From a bacterium (lineage in GTDB: Bacteria > Patescibacteria > Microgenomatia > UBA1400 > UBA12108): a stretch of 64,000 bases of DNA. Location: positions 100,918 through 164,917 of the forward strand of contig JAJYKS010000002.1 of assembly GCA_021788365.1 (NCBI GenBank), read 5' to 3'. Below, piece after piece: positions 1 through 7,694 of the stretch (the stretch's first letter is position 1; each line of letters starts with the position of its first letter). The notes beneath the pieces were generated by a model. That model was given only the letters and a program-made list of their open reading frames with translations. It made no database searches and was not told the origin of the DNA. A program made the position numbers and the translations under genes.

Positions 1-239
1 GGTGTCCCGTTTTGCAGAACTATCCCCATAGAATCCTTCTCAGTCACAACTGATATTGCACCCGTGGGAACAACCGTCAACACTTCCATAATCCACGCCT
101 CTATCTTATCAATATCCGGTTGTTGAACTTCTGGATCTAAAAAATACGTAACATCTCCACCGACATCTTGCTGAACAATTCCCACATTACCATCACACTG
201 TATAGCCCCCGATTCTCCAAAAATTCCAATTACTGGCAT
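1..239 (-). CDS. Hypothetical protein, 5' part only
   Basis: An open frame starts at an ATG at 239 and runs without a stop off the left edge, giving about 79 residues beginning MPVIGIFGESGAIQCDG. It diverges from uvrC with only about 40 bases between the starts. I do not recognise the family. The sequence is soluble-looking, rich in valine, isoleucine and aspartate, and shows no signal peptide or membrane segment. It belongs to the GC-richer chromosomal part of the window, not the mobile region. The gene continues outside the window, so length and function cannot be judged. Confidence 0.55.
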   Translation of the reverse strand, partial: MPVIGIFGESGAIQCDGNVGIVQQDVGGDVTYFLDPEVQQPDIDKIEAWIMEVLTVVPTGAISVVTEKDSMGIVLQNGT

Positions 240-280
240 AAATCACTCCGATATATTTTATATGAGATAATTCTACTACT

Positions 281-1618
281 ATGAGTCAACTCAATTGGTA
301 CACCATTTTGGAAGCAAGCGACGCGCCAACAACCGCGGGCGTATATATGTATATGAAGGCTAGTACGCCGCTCTACATCGGCAAGGCAGTAAACCTTAAA
401 GCGCGTCTTGCAAGCCACGTCCAAAACGCCAAACTAGATGCGCGTGAAGCAGCCTATGTCACTGGTGCGGCGGATATCCGCTATGCCGAGACCGACACAG
501 AATTTAAGGCGCTCCTCCTCGAAGCCTCCCTCATCCAAAAATATCAACCTCGCTACAACCGCGCCCTCAAAGACGACAAAAGCTACCTGTATATCGTAAT
601 AAATACAAGCGACGAATTCCCCAAACCCGTACTCGCCCGCGCCCACGACCTTCAGCGACAAAATAATACATACAAAATAGTAAATAAAAAGTATAAAGTG
701 TTTGGTCCCTTCCCCAATTCGTATGTCGCCGAAGAAGTGTTACGTACCATCCGTCGACTGGTTCCTTTTTGCCAGCAGAAATCGCGGAGCAAAAATAGCC
801 GGGCCTGTTTCTACCACCACCTCGGCCTCTGCGATCCGTGTCCCAGCACCATTACGACCGCAGAAGACAAGCGCCGCTATCGTCACCAAATCTTCCAGGT
901 CATTCACATACTCGAAGGGAATATCGACCCAGTTATCGCTGCTCTCACCAAAGATATGAAAGCCGCCTCAGCACGGGAAGATTTCGAGTCCGCGCTCCGT
1001 CTTCGCCAAAAAATCGAACGCTTCACCCGCTATATCGAATCTCACTCGTTTTCTCGAGGCGAACACATTTCGTATAACACAGCCGATCTGCGTCTTAATG
1101 CTTTACGTACCCTCCTATCTTCTAGCATCTCTCATCTAGAATCTTTATCCCGCATCGAGGCCTACGATGCCTCCCACCTTGGCATGGCAGACGCAACGGT
1201 ATCAATGGTAGTCGCAACCGACGGGCTGCTCGACAGGGGAGCATATCGCCGCTTCCGAGTAAAAAATCCCCGCGCCGTATCTGATTTTGATCGATTAGAA
1301 GAGGCAATGGTTCGCCGTCTCAAAAACACACATTGGCCCGCACCGGACTTGATCGTTATAGATGGCGGCACCCCCCAGCTTCGCCGCTTGCAAAGAGTTT
1401 TCGACCAGCTTCCCTCGCCCCCTCGTTATCTCGGCCTTGCCAAGCACCCGGATAGGCTGATCCTTCAAGGTCCGTCCTTGAAGGAATCAAACTGGGTCAC
1501 GATCCATGTCCCAAGTAACAATCCCGGGCTTCACTTGCTCGAAGAATTGCGCGACGAAGCCCACCGATTTGCCAACAACTACCGCAAAGTGCTCGGGAGA
1601 AAGCGATCTGGGCTATAA
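281..1618 (+). CDS. uvrC: Excinuclease ABC subunit C (short form)
   Basis: Nucleotide excision repair endonuclease subunit that makes the dual incisions with UvrB at damaged DNA. The N-terminal GIY-YIG nuclease domain is clear (GVY at residues 20-22, YIG at 32-34, R42). A UVR motif for UvrB contact lies at roughly 220-250. The C-terminal RNase H-like endonuclease follows, with EAYDASH, VIDGG and RDEAHRF segments carrying the expected acidic and histidine residues. At 445 residues it is much shorter than the ~600 of model proteins. It ends right after the endonuclease domain, so the helix-hairpin-helix pair is missing. The frame is intact to a normal stop, so this looks like a lineage trait rather than a broken gene. 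Codon use and GC content differ from the mobile region downstream. Confidence 0.95.
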   Translation: MSQLNWYTILEASDAPTTAGVYMYMKASTPLYIGKAVNLKARLASHVQNAKLDAREAAYVTGAADIRYAETDTEFKALLLEASLIQKYQPRYNRALKDDKSYLYIVINTSDEFPKPVLARAHDLQRQNNTYKIVNKKYKVFGPFPNSYVAEEVLRTIRRLVPFCQQKSRSKNSRACFYHHLGLCDPCPSTITTAEDKRRYRHQIFQVIHILEGNIDPVIAALTKDMKAASAREDFESALRLRQKIERFTRYIESHSFSRGEHISYNTADLRLNALRTLLSSSISHLESLSRIEAYDASHLGMADATVSMVVATDGLLDRGAYRRFRVKNPRAVSDFDRLEEAMVRRLKNTHWPAPDLIVIDGGTPQLRRLQRVFDQLPSPPRYLGLAKHPDRLILQGPSLKESNWVTIHVPSNNPGLHLLEELRDEAHRFANNYRKVLGRKRSGL

Positions 1619-1650
1619 TAGAGTGTCATAGCCCTCTTCATAGTCGAAGG

Positions 1651-1725
1651 GCCTCTGTCGTTCAACGGATAGGACTACGGTCTTCGGAACCGTTAATGCT
1701 GGTTCAATTCCTGCCAGAGGCACCA
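1651..1725 (+). tRNA. tRNA-Arg (anticodon TCG)
   Basis: A full cloverleaf can be folded. The acceptor stem pairs GCCTCTG (1651-1657) with CAGAGGC (1715-1721), the anticodon stem is ACGGT/ACCGT around loop CTTCGGA, and the T arm contains GGTTCAATTCC. The anticodon TCG reads the arginine codon CGA. The discriminator is A1722 and the CCA end is encoded (1723-1725). It lies just after uvrC on the same strand. Confidence 0.95.
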
Positions 1726-1807
1726 ATGCTCCCACCAGTGTTTCCGCCCAAGGCGGATCACCCTTGGGATGACGACTCATGCCGGGTGCACAATAGATAT
1801 ACCTTGC
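1726..1807. repeat. Short GC-rich palindromes between tRNA-Arg and next gene
   Basis: Two adjacent small inverted repeats lie here: TCCGCC-caa-GGCGGA near 1750 and CCCTTGGG just after it. The same style of CCGCC/GGCGG palindrome recurs inside the DUF2958 leader (9676-9690). They may form a terminator-like hairpin after the tRNA, but no T-run follows, so the role is uncertain. Confidence 0.35.
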
Positions 1808-1834
1808 TTGACACCTTCCCAAGTCGTGTATACT
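1808..1834 (+). promoter_or_regulatory. Candidate promoter of the cytidylate kinase-like gene
   Basis: A -35 box TTGACA (1808-1813) and a -10 TATACT (1829-1834) are separated by 15 bp. The start codon at 1846 is only 11 bases past the -10, so the transcript would be almost leaderless. No Shine-Dalgarno sequence is visible. Confidence 0.5.
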
Positions 1835-1845
1835 AATAGAAATCT

Positions 1846-2547
1846 ATGCAGCTATTTTTGAATAAATTAGTTGAGAAGGCGCTCACGCAAGGCGAGGTAG
1901 GGAACCGCGCCAACAAAATACAAATCACCGGTGCCTGGAATCCCGACATCGTTATCTCCCGAGATCCGGGGAGTGGCGGTCGCGTCATCGCGCAAAAAAT
2001 CGCCAAAAAACTCGAGTGGAAGCTGCTCGATAAAAAAATCATGGAAGAGCTCTCACGCGATCTAGGTATTCCCGAACGAGAGTTCGCCGAAGTCGACGAG
2101 CATGGCCGCAGTTGGCTCACAGACTCTATCCGTACACTTTTCGATCCCCACTTTGTCTCGGATGTAACGTACGTCAATCACCTCAAGCGTCTGCTGACGC
2201 ACGCGGCAAAAGGGGCCGATATAGTGATCGTTGGTCGCGGTGCCAACCACATTATCCCCGCCGACAAATGCCTGCGCGTCAAGATCACTGCATCCTGGAA
2301 AACTCGAGTAGACAATACCTACAAATATGAAAAAAAGAAATCGCGCGAAGAAGCAGAGGCTTGGGTAAAGCACGTCGAGGAAAAGCGCAACCGCTTTATC
2401 GAACAATATTTTGGTATGGAAGGCTGTCACCCAGAACACTTTGACCTCATTGTGAATACCGATTACCTCACCCTCGATACCGCCCGCGACATGGTGATTG
2501 CTGCGTTCTACGCCAAATTCCCTGACATGCGCCGCAGAGTCAAATAA
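1846..2547 (+). CDS. Cytidylate kinase-like family protein
   Basis: A 233-residue P-loop protein of the cytidylate kinase-like family (the AAA_33/Cmk-like group often encoded apart from true cmk). Near residue 40 it has VISRDPGSGGRVIAQKIAKKL, the glycine-rich nucleotide-binding loop in the GSGG form typical of this family. A DKKIMEELSRDLGI helix and a basic lid-like stretch (KYEKKKSREEAEAWVKHVEEKRNR) follow. It probably phosphorylates a nucleoside monophosphate, but the substrate cannot be told from sequence. The gene ends 27 bases before tRNA-Leu and belongs to the GC-richer chromosomal segment. Confidence 0.8.
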   Translation: MQLFLNKLVEKALTQGEVGNRANKIQITGAWNPDIVISRDPGSGGRVIAQKIAKKLEWKLLDKKIMEELSRDLGIPEREFAEVDEHGRSWLTDSIRTLFDPHFVSDVTYVNHLKRLLTHAAKGADIVIVGRGANHIIPADKCLRVKITASWKTRVDNTYKYEKKKSREEAEAWVKHVEEKRNRFIEQYFGMEGCHPEHFDLIVNTDYLTLDTARDMVIAAFYAKFPDMRRRVK

Positions 2548-4282
2548 CTTCCCGTACGGTATAATTACTTCGTTGCCGAGATGGCGGAACTGGTAGACGC
2601 GCACGTTTCAGGAGCGTGTGGAGCAATCCATGGAGGTTCAAGTCCTCTTCTCGGCACCATAGAGAACTTTTTAAATAGTTTTTCAAATCTTCCCGATTTG
2701 ACAAGCTATTTTCAGGTTCAAGCGGTCCATTTTTATCGTTGGTGGTTTTTGCACCCTCTTTTAACTTCAAAAAGATAAATCTAGGCTGATATTCAAGTTT
2801 TTGATCTAGTAAGATCGGGTTCAAGCCGATTGCCTTGAAAATGACCTTTTTGTCTTCTGAGTCTCCACTTTCAAACCGTTGCTTAGCCAGTAACGCGAAC
2901 TCGAAGGAGTCTTTTGCAACCTCAGCCCAGTCGGATTCACCACTTTTTGCATGAGCTAGTTGGTGGGTAAGGTTATCTTTCTCGATCATCAGCTCACGTT
3001 TCCTGTCACCAAACTCGGCGTCTGAAAGTAAGCTGCCATCATTTTCTGGGGATATCTTGAGAGCTATCAGATTATCAATTCTCCGATTTACCCCGTCTAA
3101 GGCAGTCTGGAGAGCTTCTACACTTGTTTTATTGACCACCTGACTCTTTTCCTTGGTTTCGTTGAGGGCTTCATACGCCCAATCTACAAATTCCTTATCT
3201 TTAATCTCGAGTTGACATAAATCGCTAGCGAACTGTCCCTCCAATTTTGAAGTTGAGATGTAGCGCTGGTTACATTTTTCTTCTCCCTTTTTCGTACAAC
3301 TATAGTAGCCAAATACTTGTTCAGTACCATTTTTGTATTTCTTTTTGTGTTCCTGGGCGGTGATGCAGTAATGGCACTCTCCACAATGGATAATACCGTT
3401 CAAGGCGAAGTCATGCTTTTGTTGTCTTGCCTTTGATCTGCCATCTAAAATGTCTTGTAAGAGGTTAAATTCTGCTTCACTGATCATTGCTGGATGTTGG
3501 CCTTGGTATATTTTGCCACAATACATAAACTTGCCGGTATAAAATGGATCACGTAATAGTCTGTGCATCCAACTTTTAACGATAGGCCTACCAGATTTAG
3601 AGCTTCTGATTCCTAAAATCTTGGCTTCACGCATCAATGCTTGAACGCTGTAATTACCAGTTAGTGCAAGATCGAAGAGTTTTCTCATTAAAGGAAAATA
3701 CACCGGGTGAGGTGAGATATCGCGTAACCCTTGAGGTTTTTCGTGATTATTTTTGTATCCTGGTCGTGCTCTACCCGGAAATACACCTCGTTCAGCTTTG
3801 AGTTTTAGTGCCTCCGTGACATTGACACTTTTATTGTCATTCTCAAGTTTTGCCTGGGTACAAAGCAAATTCAGCATGAATTTATCATTCGGATTATTCC
3901 GGAATGTTTGGTATGGGGTTACTACTTCAAGCAGCTTACCTTGATCCATTAGGTAGATAACCCTGCCGGTATCGACCGTGTTTCTTGATAGACGTGAGGG
4001 GTTAAGAAGCACGATTCCATTCACATCGCCATCTTCAATCTTTTGTATAAGTTGTCCAAAAATAGGTCTGCCTGGAATTTTAGCCGTTCGTTGTTCTTGA
4101 AGTGGTTCACCGACGAGCTCAACACCTCGCTGACGGACGAGAGCAGTTAAATTCGTAATCTGATCAGGAAGTGATTGAATTTGTCTCTCATCAGATTCAC
4201 TACTTTTTCGGCAATACATCATATAGCGAGGGATAATCGGCGTCTGACTTATATTTTGCGTGTTATAGTCTGCCAGTCTCAT
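2540..4282 (-). CDS. Large serine recombinase/integrase A
   Basis: Site-specific recombinase expected to integrate and excise the element. The N-terminal resolvase domain (~18-165) has YCRKSSES with the likely nucleophile S27 and the arginine-rich NPSRLSRN motif. A recombinase domain follows (~185-280), then a zinc-ribbon (HCGECHYC ... CTKKGEEKC, ~300-350) and a C-terminal coiled coil. The annotated frame is 580 residues. Its last ~40 residues (from about WCREEDLNLHG) are simply the antisense of tRNA-Leu plus adjoining chromosome. In the circular element the protein would therefore end differently. The start overlaps the upstream 71-residue gene. Expression is probably set by the operator-studded promoter at 4499-4579. 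Confidence 0.93.
   Translation of the reverse strand: MRLADYNTQNISQTPIIPRYMMYCRKSSESDERQIQSLPDQITNLTALVRQRGVELVGEPLQEQRTAKIPGRPIFGQLIQKIEDGDVNGIVLLNPSRLSRNTVDTGRVIYLMDQGKLLEVVTPYQTFRNNPNDKFMLNLLCTQAKLENDNKSVNVTEALKLKAERGVFPGRARPGYKNNHEKPQGLRDISPHPVYFPLMRKLFDLALTGNYSVQALMREAKILGIRSSKSGRPIVKSWMHRLLRDPFYTGKFMYCGKIYQGQHPAMISEAEFNLLQDILDGRSKARQQKHDFALNGIIHCGECHYCITAQEHKKKYKNGTEQVFGYYSCTKKGEEKCNQRYISTSKLEGQFASDLCQLEIKDKEFVDWAYEALNETKEKSQVVNKTSVEALQTALDGVNRRIDNLIALKISPENDGSLLSDAEFGDRKRELMIEKDNLTHQLAHAKSGESDWAEVAKDSFEFALLAKQRFESGDSEDKKVIFKAIGLNPILLDQKLEYQPRFIFLKLKEGAKTTNDKNGPLEPENSLSNREDLKNYLKSSLWCREEDLNLHGLLHTLLKRARLPVPPSRQRSNYTVREVI
2575..2659 (+). tRNA. tRNA-Leu (anticodon CAG), element integration target
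   Basis: The acceptor stem pairs GCCGAGA (2575-2581) with TCTCGGC (2649-2655), with discriminator A2656 and encoded CCA 2657-2659. The anticodon stem CACGT/GCGTG encloses loop TTCAGGA, giving anticodon CAG. The long variable arm typical of leucine tRNAs is present. The serine recombinase frame from the other strand runs antisense through the whole gene. Base composition drops immediately downstream. Both points indicate that the 3' end of this tRNA is the chromosome-element junction. Confidence 0.95.
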
Positions 4283-4478
4283 ATTGCCTCCTTTCTGGTT
4301 GAGAAGATGTAGGAATAGATGTTTCTGTTTTAATCGGTTTTTGTTTTGGTCGTATTAAGACTTCCATTAGATTGAGAAAATGTGTTGCCAGTTCGGTTGC
4401 TTCCTCGTCCGTGAGAGTAATGTCATATTTGTCTTTATATAACCTCTTAAACTTATCTAAATACTCTTTGCTGATCAT
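4263..4478 (-). CDS. Small protein upstream of recombinase A
   Basis: A 71-residue protein beginning MISKEYLDKFKRLYKDKY, mostly helical, with a proline- and threonine-rich tail. Its 3' end overlaps the recombinase start by about 20 bases, so the two are translationally linked. The equivalent position in module B (57299-57595) is also filled by a small helical protein overlapping its recombinase, though the sequences are not obviously alike. A directionality factor or recombinase partner is a guess from position only. No Shine-Dalgarno site is visible before the ATG, and the transcript start would lie just upstream, within the operator cluster. Confidence 0.65.
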   Translation of the reverse strand: MISKEYLDKFKRLYKDKYDITLTDEEATELATHFLNLMEVLIRPKQKPIKTETSIPTSSQPERRQYETGRL

Positions 4479-4498
4479 GGTTGTACTAGTAAAATTAA

Positions 4499-4579
4499 CT
4501 ACAACTATAGTTACAGAATAGCAATTATAGTTGTAGTTGTCAAGCGTATTTTAAGGCTAAATTGTAACTATGGTTGTAG
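4499..4579 (-). promoter_or_regulatory. Integrase A promoter with three operator repeats
   Basis: On the minus strand a -35 TTGACA (4543-4538) and a -10 TATTCT (4520-4515) are 17 bp apart. Three copies of a 16-bp site, consensus CTACAACTATAGTTAC with a palindromic core, are arranged around them. One at 4499-4514 adjoins the -10. One at 4521-4536 (inverted) fills the spacer. One at 4564-4579 (inverted) lies upstream. This is the layout of a repressor-controlled promoter, and the divergent XRE gene at 4672 is the obvious candidate repressor. The same geometry occurs at 57620-57677 with different operator sequence. Confidence 0.75.
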
Positions 4580-4671
4580 GCCAGATTTAGGCATAAATGA
4601 TGTCCTATAAGTTGAAGAAATTGAGATTCTTTGATAAACTACCGTAAATTCACGAGTGATATACTACGATT

Positions 4672-4896
4672 ATGAATATGATTCCAGACGAAAAGAGCCA
4701 AAAAGCATTTGGTAAAAATCTTCGCTCAGTGAGGGAAGATAAAAGACTCTCTCAAGAAGAGGTTGCAACCCTGAGTAAGATTTCCACCACTCACTATGCC
4801 GGAATTGAACGTGGAGAAGAAAACCCTACTTTTTCAGTGCTAGAAAACATCTGTAAAGCGCTCAAAATCAAGTCCTCCCAGGTTCTTCCTTTTTAA
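4672..4896 (+). CDS. XRE-family helix-turn-helix regulator
   Basis: A 74-residue protein consisting of little more than one Cro/C1-type HTH domain (~15-70). The recognition region is LSQEEVATLSKISTTHYAGIERGEENPTF in outline, followed by LENICKALKI, the usual Xre pattern. It is divergent from the recombinase gene, with three 16-bp operator repeats between them, so it probably represses recombinase A and perhaps itself. No extra sensing domain is present, and release from repression would need another factor. No counterpart is found beside recombinase B. Confidence 0.85.
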   Translation: MNMIPDEKSQKAFGKNLRSVREDKRLSQEEVATLSKISTTHYAGIERGEENPTFSVLENICKALKIKSSQVLPF

Positions 4897-4937
4897 TCTT
4901 TTGCTCGATACGATAACTTCCTGTATACTCTCAACTA

Positions 4938-4962
4938 AATCCTGCCTCTATTAGGTCGGATT
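4938..4962 (+). promoter_or_regulatory. Hairpin abutting the start codon of coupling ATPase A
   Basis: AATCC and CCT (4938-4947) pair with AGG and GGATT (4953-4962) around a short loop and a 2x2 internal loop. The ATG follows directly. No Shine-Dalgarno site is present. The paralogous gene at 57772 has the same arrangement with different bases (57751-57771), suggesting translational control. Confidence 0.45.
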
Positions 4963-7554
4963 ATGTTAAAGATAACATCTCTACAAATAATTCTTTCTAA
5001 ATATACCTTTCGTTTGTTTGTTTTTGTTAATCCATATATCACACCTCTAAAAATAGCAGTTGTTGCGACGGTTGCGCTGTATGTGTGCTATCAGCTATTA
5101 CGACTTTATTTCACCATCAAACAACTAAAAGAGAAAAGTATTCTCTTTGAACTTCAGCCACTAAAAAATACTGAGCAATCCTCATATACCACTCAGCAAT
5201 TATTTGCCATTTTGCATGGACTTGCCAAACAGCGATCCTTTATTAATCGATTATTTGATATACAAAAGATCTATGCTTTTGAGATCGTTTCAACAAAGAA
5301 TGGAGGAATAACCTATTACACAAGAATTGGCGAAGAAGAGGCTGACTTAGTGAAGAAAACCCTTTTAGCGTATTTGCCAGGAATCAGTGTAAAAGAATCG
5401 ACTGATTACTTACAGTTCCTTACCAATCAACACAAACGAATATCAAGTTATAAACTTTCTAGGCACTTTGCATGCCCACTAAAACATCAAGAAGACCTGA
5501 CGCTCCATGATCCGATAGCGTATCTAACTGGAAGTATGACTAAACTTACCGAGGATGAACTTATTGCTTTTCAAGTTGTGTTATCTCCGCTTCGCAAGTC
5601 TTCACTTCCGGCTGTTTCGCGGATTTCTCACCTTATATATTCAGGTAAAGATTTAGTTTCAAACATCGGAAACGATACAGATACAAACCCAGTTATTATT
5701 GTTTTCAAGACTCTGTTTAGAGTAGTACTTCGCGTCCTTATGCTTCCATTTGGCTTATTGGTATTTATCACCACAGACGGACGAGAAGGTCCGGTATTAA
5801 GACTTCCTACAGATATAGCACCGCTTAAAACCCCCAATCCATATCAGATTGAGCTTGAACAACTTGTAAAACATAAACTTGATCAACAGTTATTCACTTC
5901 ATCTGTAAGACTAATGGTAGCGAGCAATAATTACAGCGAACTCAGAAAAAGAGAAAGAGGTTTTCAATCTGCTCTATCTGCGCTGAATAATTCAGACTAT
6001 CAAGCTCTTATTCCATCATTTAGGATCACGTTAAAGCTATTTGATCGATTAATGGAGGTTCTTTATAACCATAGATTATTGATACCGACTAAATCATTGA
6101 TTCTCTCAGCTACCGAAATTTCTGATCTGTATCACTTTCCCTATACCAGTACGACCAAAACGGAGGATTTACTCAAGCAACATAGTAAAGAACTACCAGC
6201 ACCACTGTCCTTGAAACAGAAGCAGGAATGCGATTTGTACTTTGGAATAAATACCTATGGTGGCACTGAAACAAAAATAGGATTAACGACTGATGAAAGA
6301 CGACGCCATGTCTATATTCTCGGAGCAACGGGCACGGGTAAATCCACCATGCTGTTATCAATGATTAAACAGGACATAGATCATGATAAAGGATTATGTG
6401 TCGTCGATCCTCACGGTGATTTAATCGAACAGATTGTATCCGTTATTCCTCATGGTCGTATTTCTGATGTTGTGTATTTTAACCCAGATGATATTAGCTA
6501 TCCGATGGGCATTAACCTCCTTGAATTGACTCCGGGGTTAAATCCGGAAGATGCTATAAGAGAAAAAGAATTTATTGCTGAAAGTATCATCTCGGTTTTC
6601 CATAAAATTTACACCGATAAATACTCCGGCCCAAGAATGGAATATATTTTGCGCAATACGATTCACACCGCCTTTACCGTGCCGGATGTAACCTTGTTTA
6701 CCGTCTACAAACTTCTGATAAATACCTCATATAGAAAAGGGGTTGTGAGAGGACTTACCGATGAAAACCTCAAGGACTTCTGGAAATATGAATTTGCAAA
6801 AGCCGGTGATTACCAGAAAGTGAAGATGATTTCTCCGATTACTAACAAAATCGGGCGCTTCCTATTTTCTCCGACTGCAAAACGAATTCTTGAACAAGGC
6901 AAGTCGACAATTAACTTTGACACAATCATGAACGAAGGTAAGATTCTGCTTTGTAATCTATCGAAAGGAAAAGTTGGCGAGGATAATTCCGAAGTCTTCG
7001 GCGTACTTATCATGGCTAAGATCCAGTTGGCCGCTTTAAAAAGAGCCAGGATGAAGCAAGAAAATAGAAAAGATTTCTACCTATACGTTGATGAGTTCCA
7101 AAACTTTGCCACTCCTGCGTTTGCCCAGATTCTCTCAGAAGCTCGTAAGTATCGATTAGGTGCAATTCTCGCTCACCAAACCACTTCACAACTTGAAGAT
7201 ATCTCGCTCGTAAATATTACCCTGGCCAATACTGGTACAGTCATTTGTTTCCGTACGGCTAATCCAGAGGATGAACGGATGATCTTGCCACAATTCAGGC
7301 CATATATTGAACAAGGTGAAATTGCCAGTCTTCCTTCATACCATTTTTACATGAGACTTGGAGCACTTAATCCTGAAGAGCCGTTTTCAGGCGTTACTGT
7401 TCCGGTGAAGATTGAATACAGTCAAAATAGGGTGAATGAGGTTATTGAATCGTCCAGAAAATTGTATGCCAAATCCTATACTCCCGAGAAACAATCATCA
7501 GTCAAAAAACCTACGAATCAAGCTATTCAAAAGATCTATGCTACAGTGCCATAA
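4963..7554 (+). CDS. VirD4/TraG-like type IV coupling ATPase A
   Basis: An 863-residue membrane-anchored ATPase expected to bring the processed DNA to the type IV secretion channel. A transmembrane segment lies at ~25-50 and a second hydrophobic stretch at ~245-270. The Walker A motif GATGTGKST starts at about residue 454, VVDPHGDL follows, and the Walker B-like LYVDEFQNF has its aspartate at ~710. The sensor region AILAHQTTSQL is typical of HerA/FtsK-type motors. The last ~400 residues are nearly identical to those of the copy at 57772, while the N-terminal halves have diverged. It is the first gene of a transfer module with the replication-relaxation gene 140 bp downstream. Confidence 0.85.
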   Translation: MLKITSLQIILSKYTFRLFVFVNPYITPLKIAVVATVALYVCYQLLRLYFTIKQLKEKSILFELQPLKNTEQSSYTTQQLFAILHGLAKQRSFINRLFDIQKIYAFEIVSTKNGGITYYTRIGEEEADLVKKTLLAYLPGISVKESTDYLQFLTNQHKRISSYKLSRHFACPLKHQEDLTLHDPIAYLTGSMTKLTEDELIAFQVVLSPLRKSSLPAVSRISHLIYSGKDLVSNIGNDTDTNPVIIVFKTLFRVVLRVLMLPFGLLVFITTDGREGPVLRLPTDIAPLKTPNPYQIELEQLVKHKLDQQLFTSSVRLMVASNNYSELRKRERGFQSALSALNNSDYQALIPSFRITLKLFDRLMEVLYNHRLLIPTKSLILSATEISDLYHFPYTSTTKTEDLLKQHSKELPAPLSLKQKQECDLYFGINTYGGTETKIGLTTDERRRHVYILGATGTGKSTMLLSMIKQDIDHDKGLCVVDPHGDLIEQIVSVIPHGRISDVVYFNPDDISYPMGINLLELTPGLNPEDAIREKEFIAESIISVFHKIYTDKYSGPRMEYILRNTIHTAFTVPDVTLFTVYKLLINTSYRKGVVRGLTDENLKDFWKYEFAKAGDYQKVKMISPITNKIGRFLFSPTAKRILEQGKSTINFDTIMNEGKILLCNLSKGKVGEDNSEVFGVLIMAKIQLAALKRARMKQENRKDFYLYVDEFQNFATPAFAQILSEARKYRLGAILAHQTTSQLEDISLVNITLANTGTVICFRTANPEDERMILPQFRPYIEQGEIASLPSYHFYMRLGALNPEEPFSGVTVPVKIEYSQNRVNEVIESSRKLYAKSYTPEKQSSVKKPTNQAIQKIYATVP

Positions 7555-7557
7555 CTT

Positions 7558-7672
7558 TACCTACCGGTAGGAAAACACTATTTTGAGATTAGCCCGATTT
7601 ATAGACCTTTTTACTTTTTATTTTTACCCCTTATTCCTTATATATAAGGGAGAGGAATGATACAATCATTCC
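7558..7672 (+). promoter_or_regulatory. Conserved intergenic block upstream of relaxation gene A (oriT candidate / promoter)
   Basis: This block is shared with 60845-60959. It holds three palindromes in order. The first is TACCTACCGGTAGG (7558-7571). The second is CCTTATATATAAGG (7636-7649). The third is GGAATGAT-ACA-ATCATTCC (7654-7672). Between them the phrase ATTAGCCCGAT is conserved. The third palindrome contains an extended -10 (TGATACAAT), so it is at once a possible promoter-operator and a possible nick or relaxase site. In the other copy both arms of the third palindrome have changed in a compensating way. Confidence 0.65.
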
Positions 7673-7694
7673 AGATTCTGCCCACAGACACACT

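Noticed and set aside
702..1077. Alternative frames within uvrC
   Set aside because: They are arginine- and serine-rich shadow frames of a conserved gene.
2581..2778. Plus-strand open frame across tRNA-Leu
   Set aside because: It is the sense reading of the tRNA and of the antisense end of the recombinase gene; no coding signal of its own.
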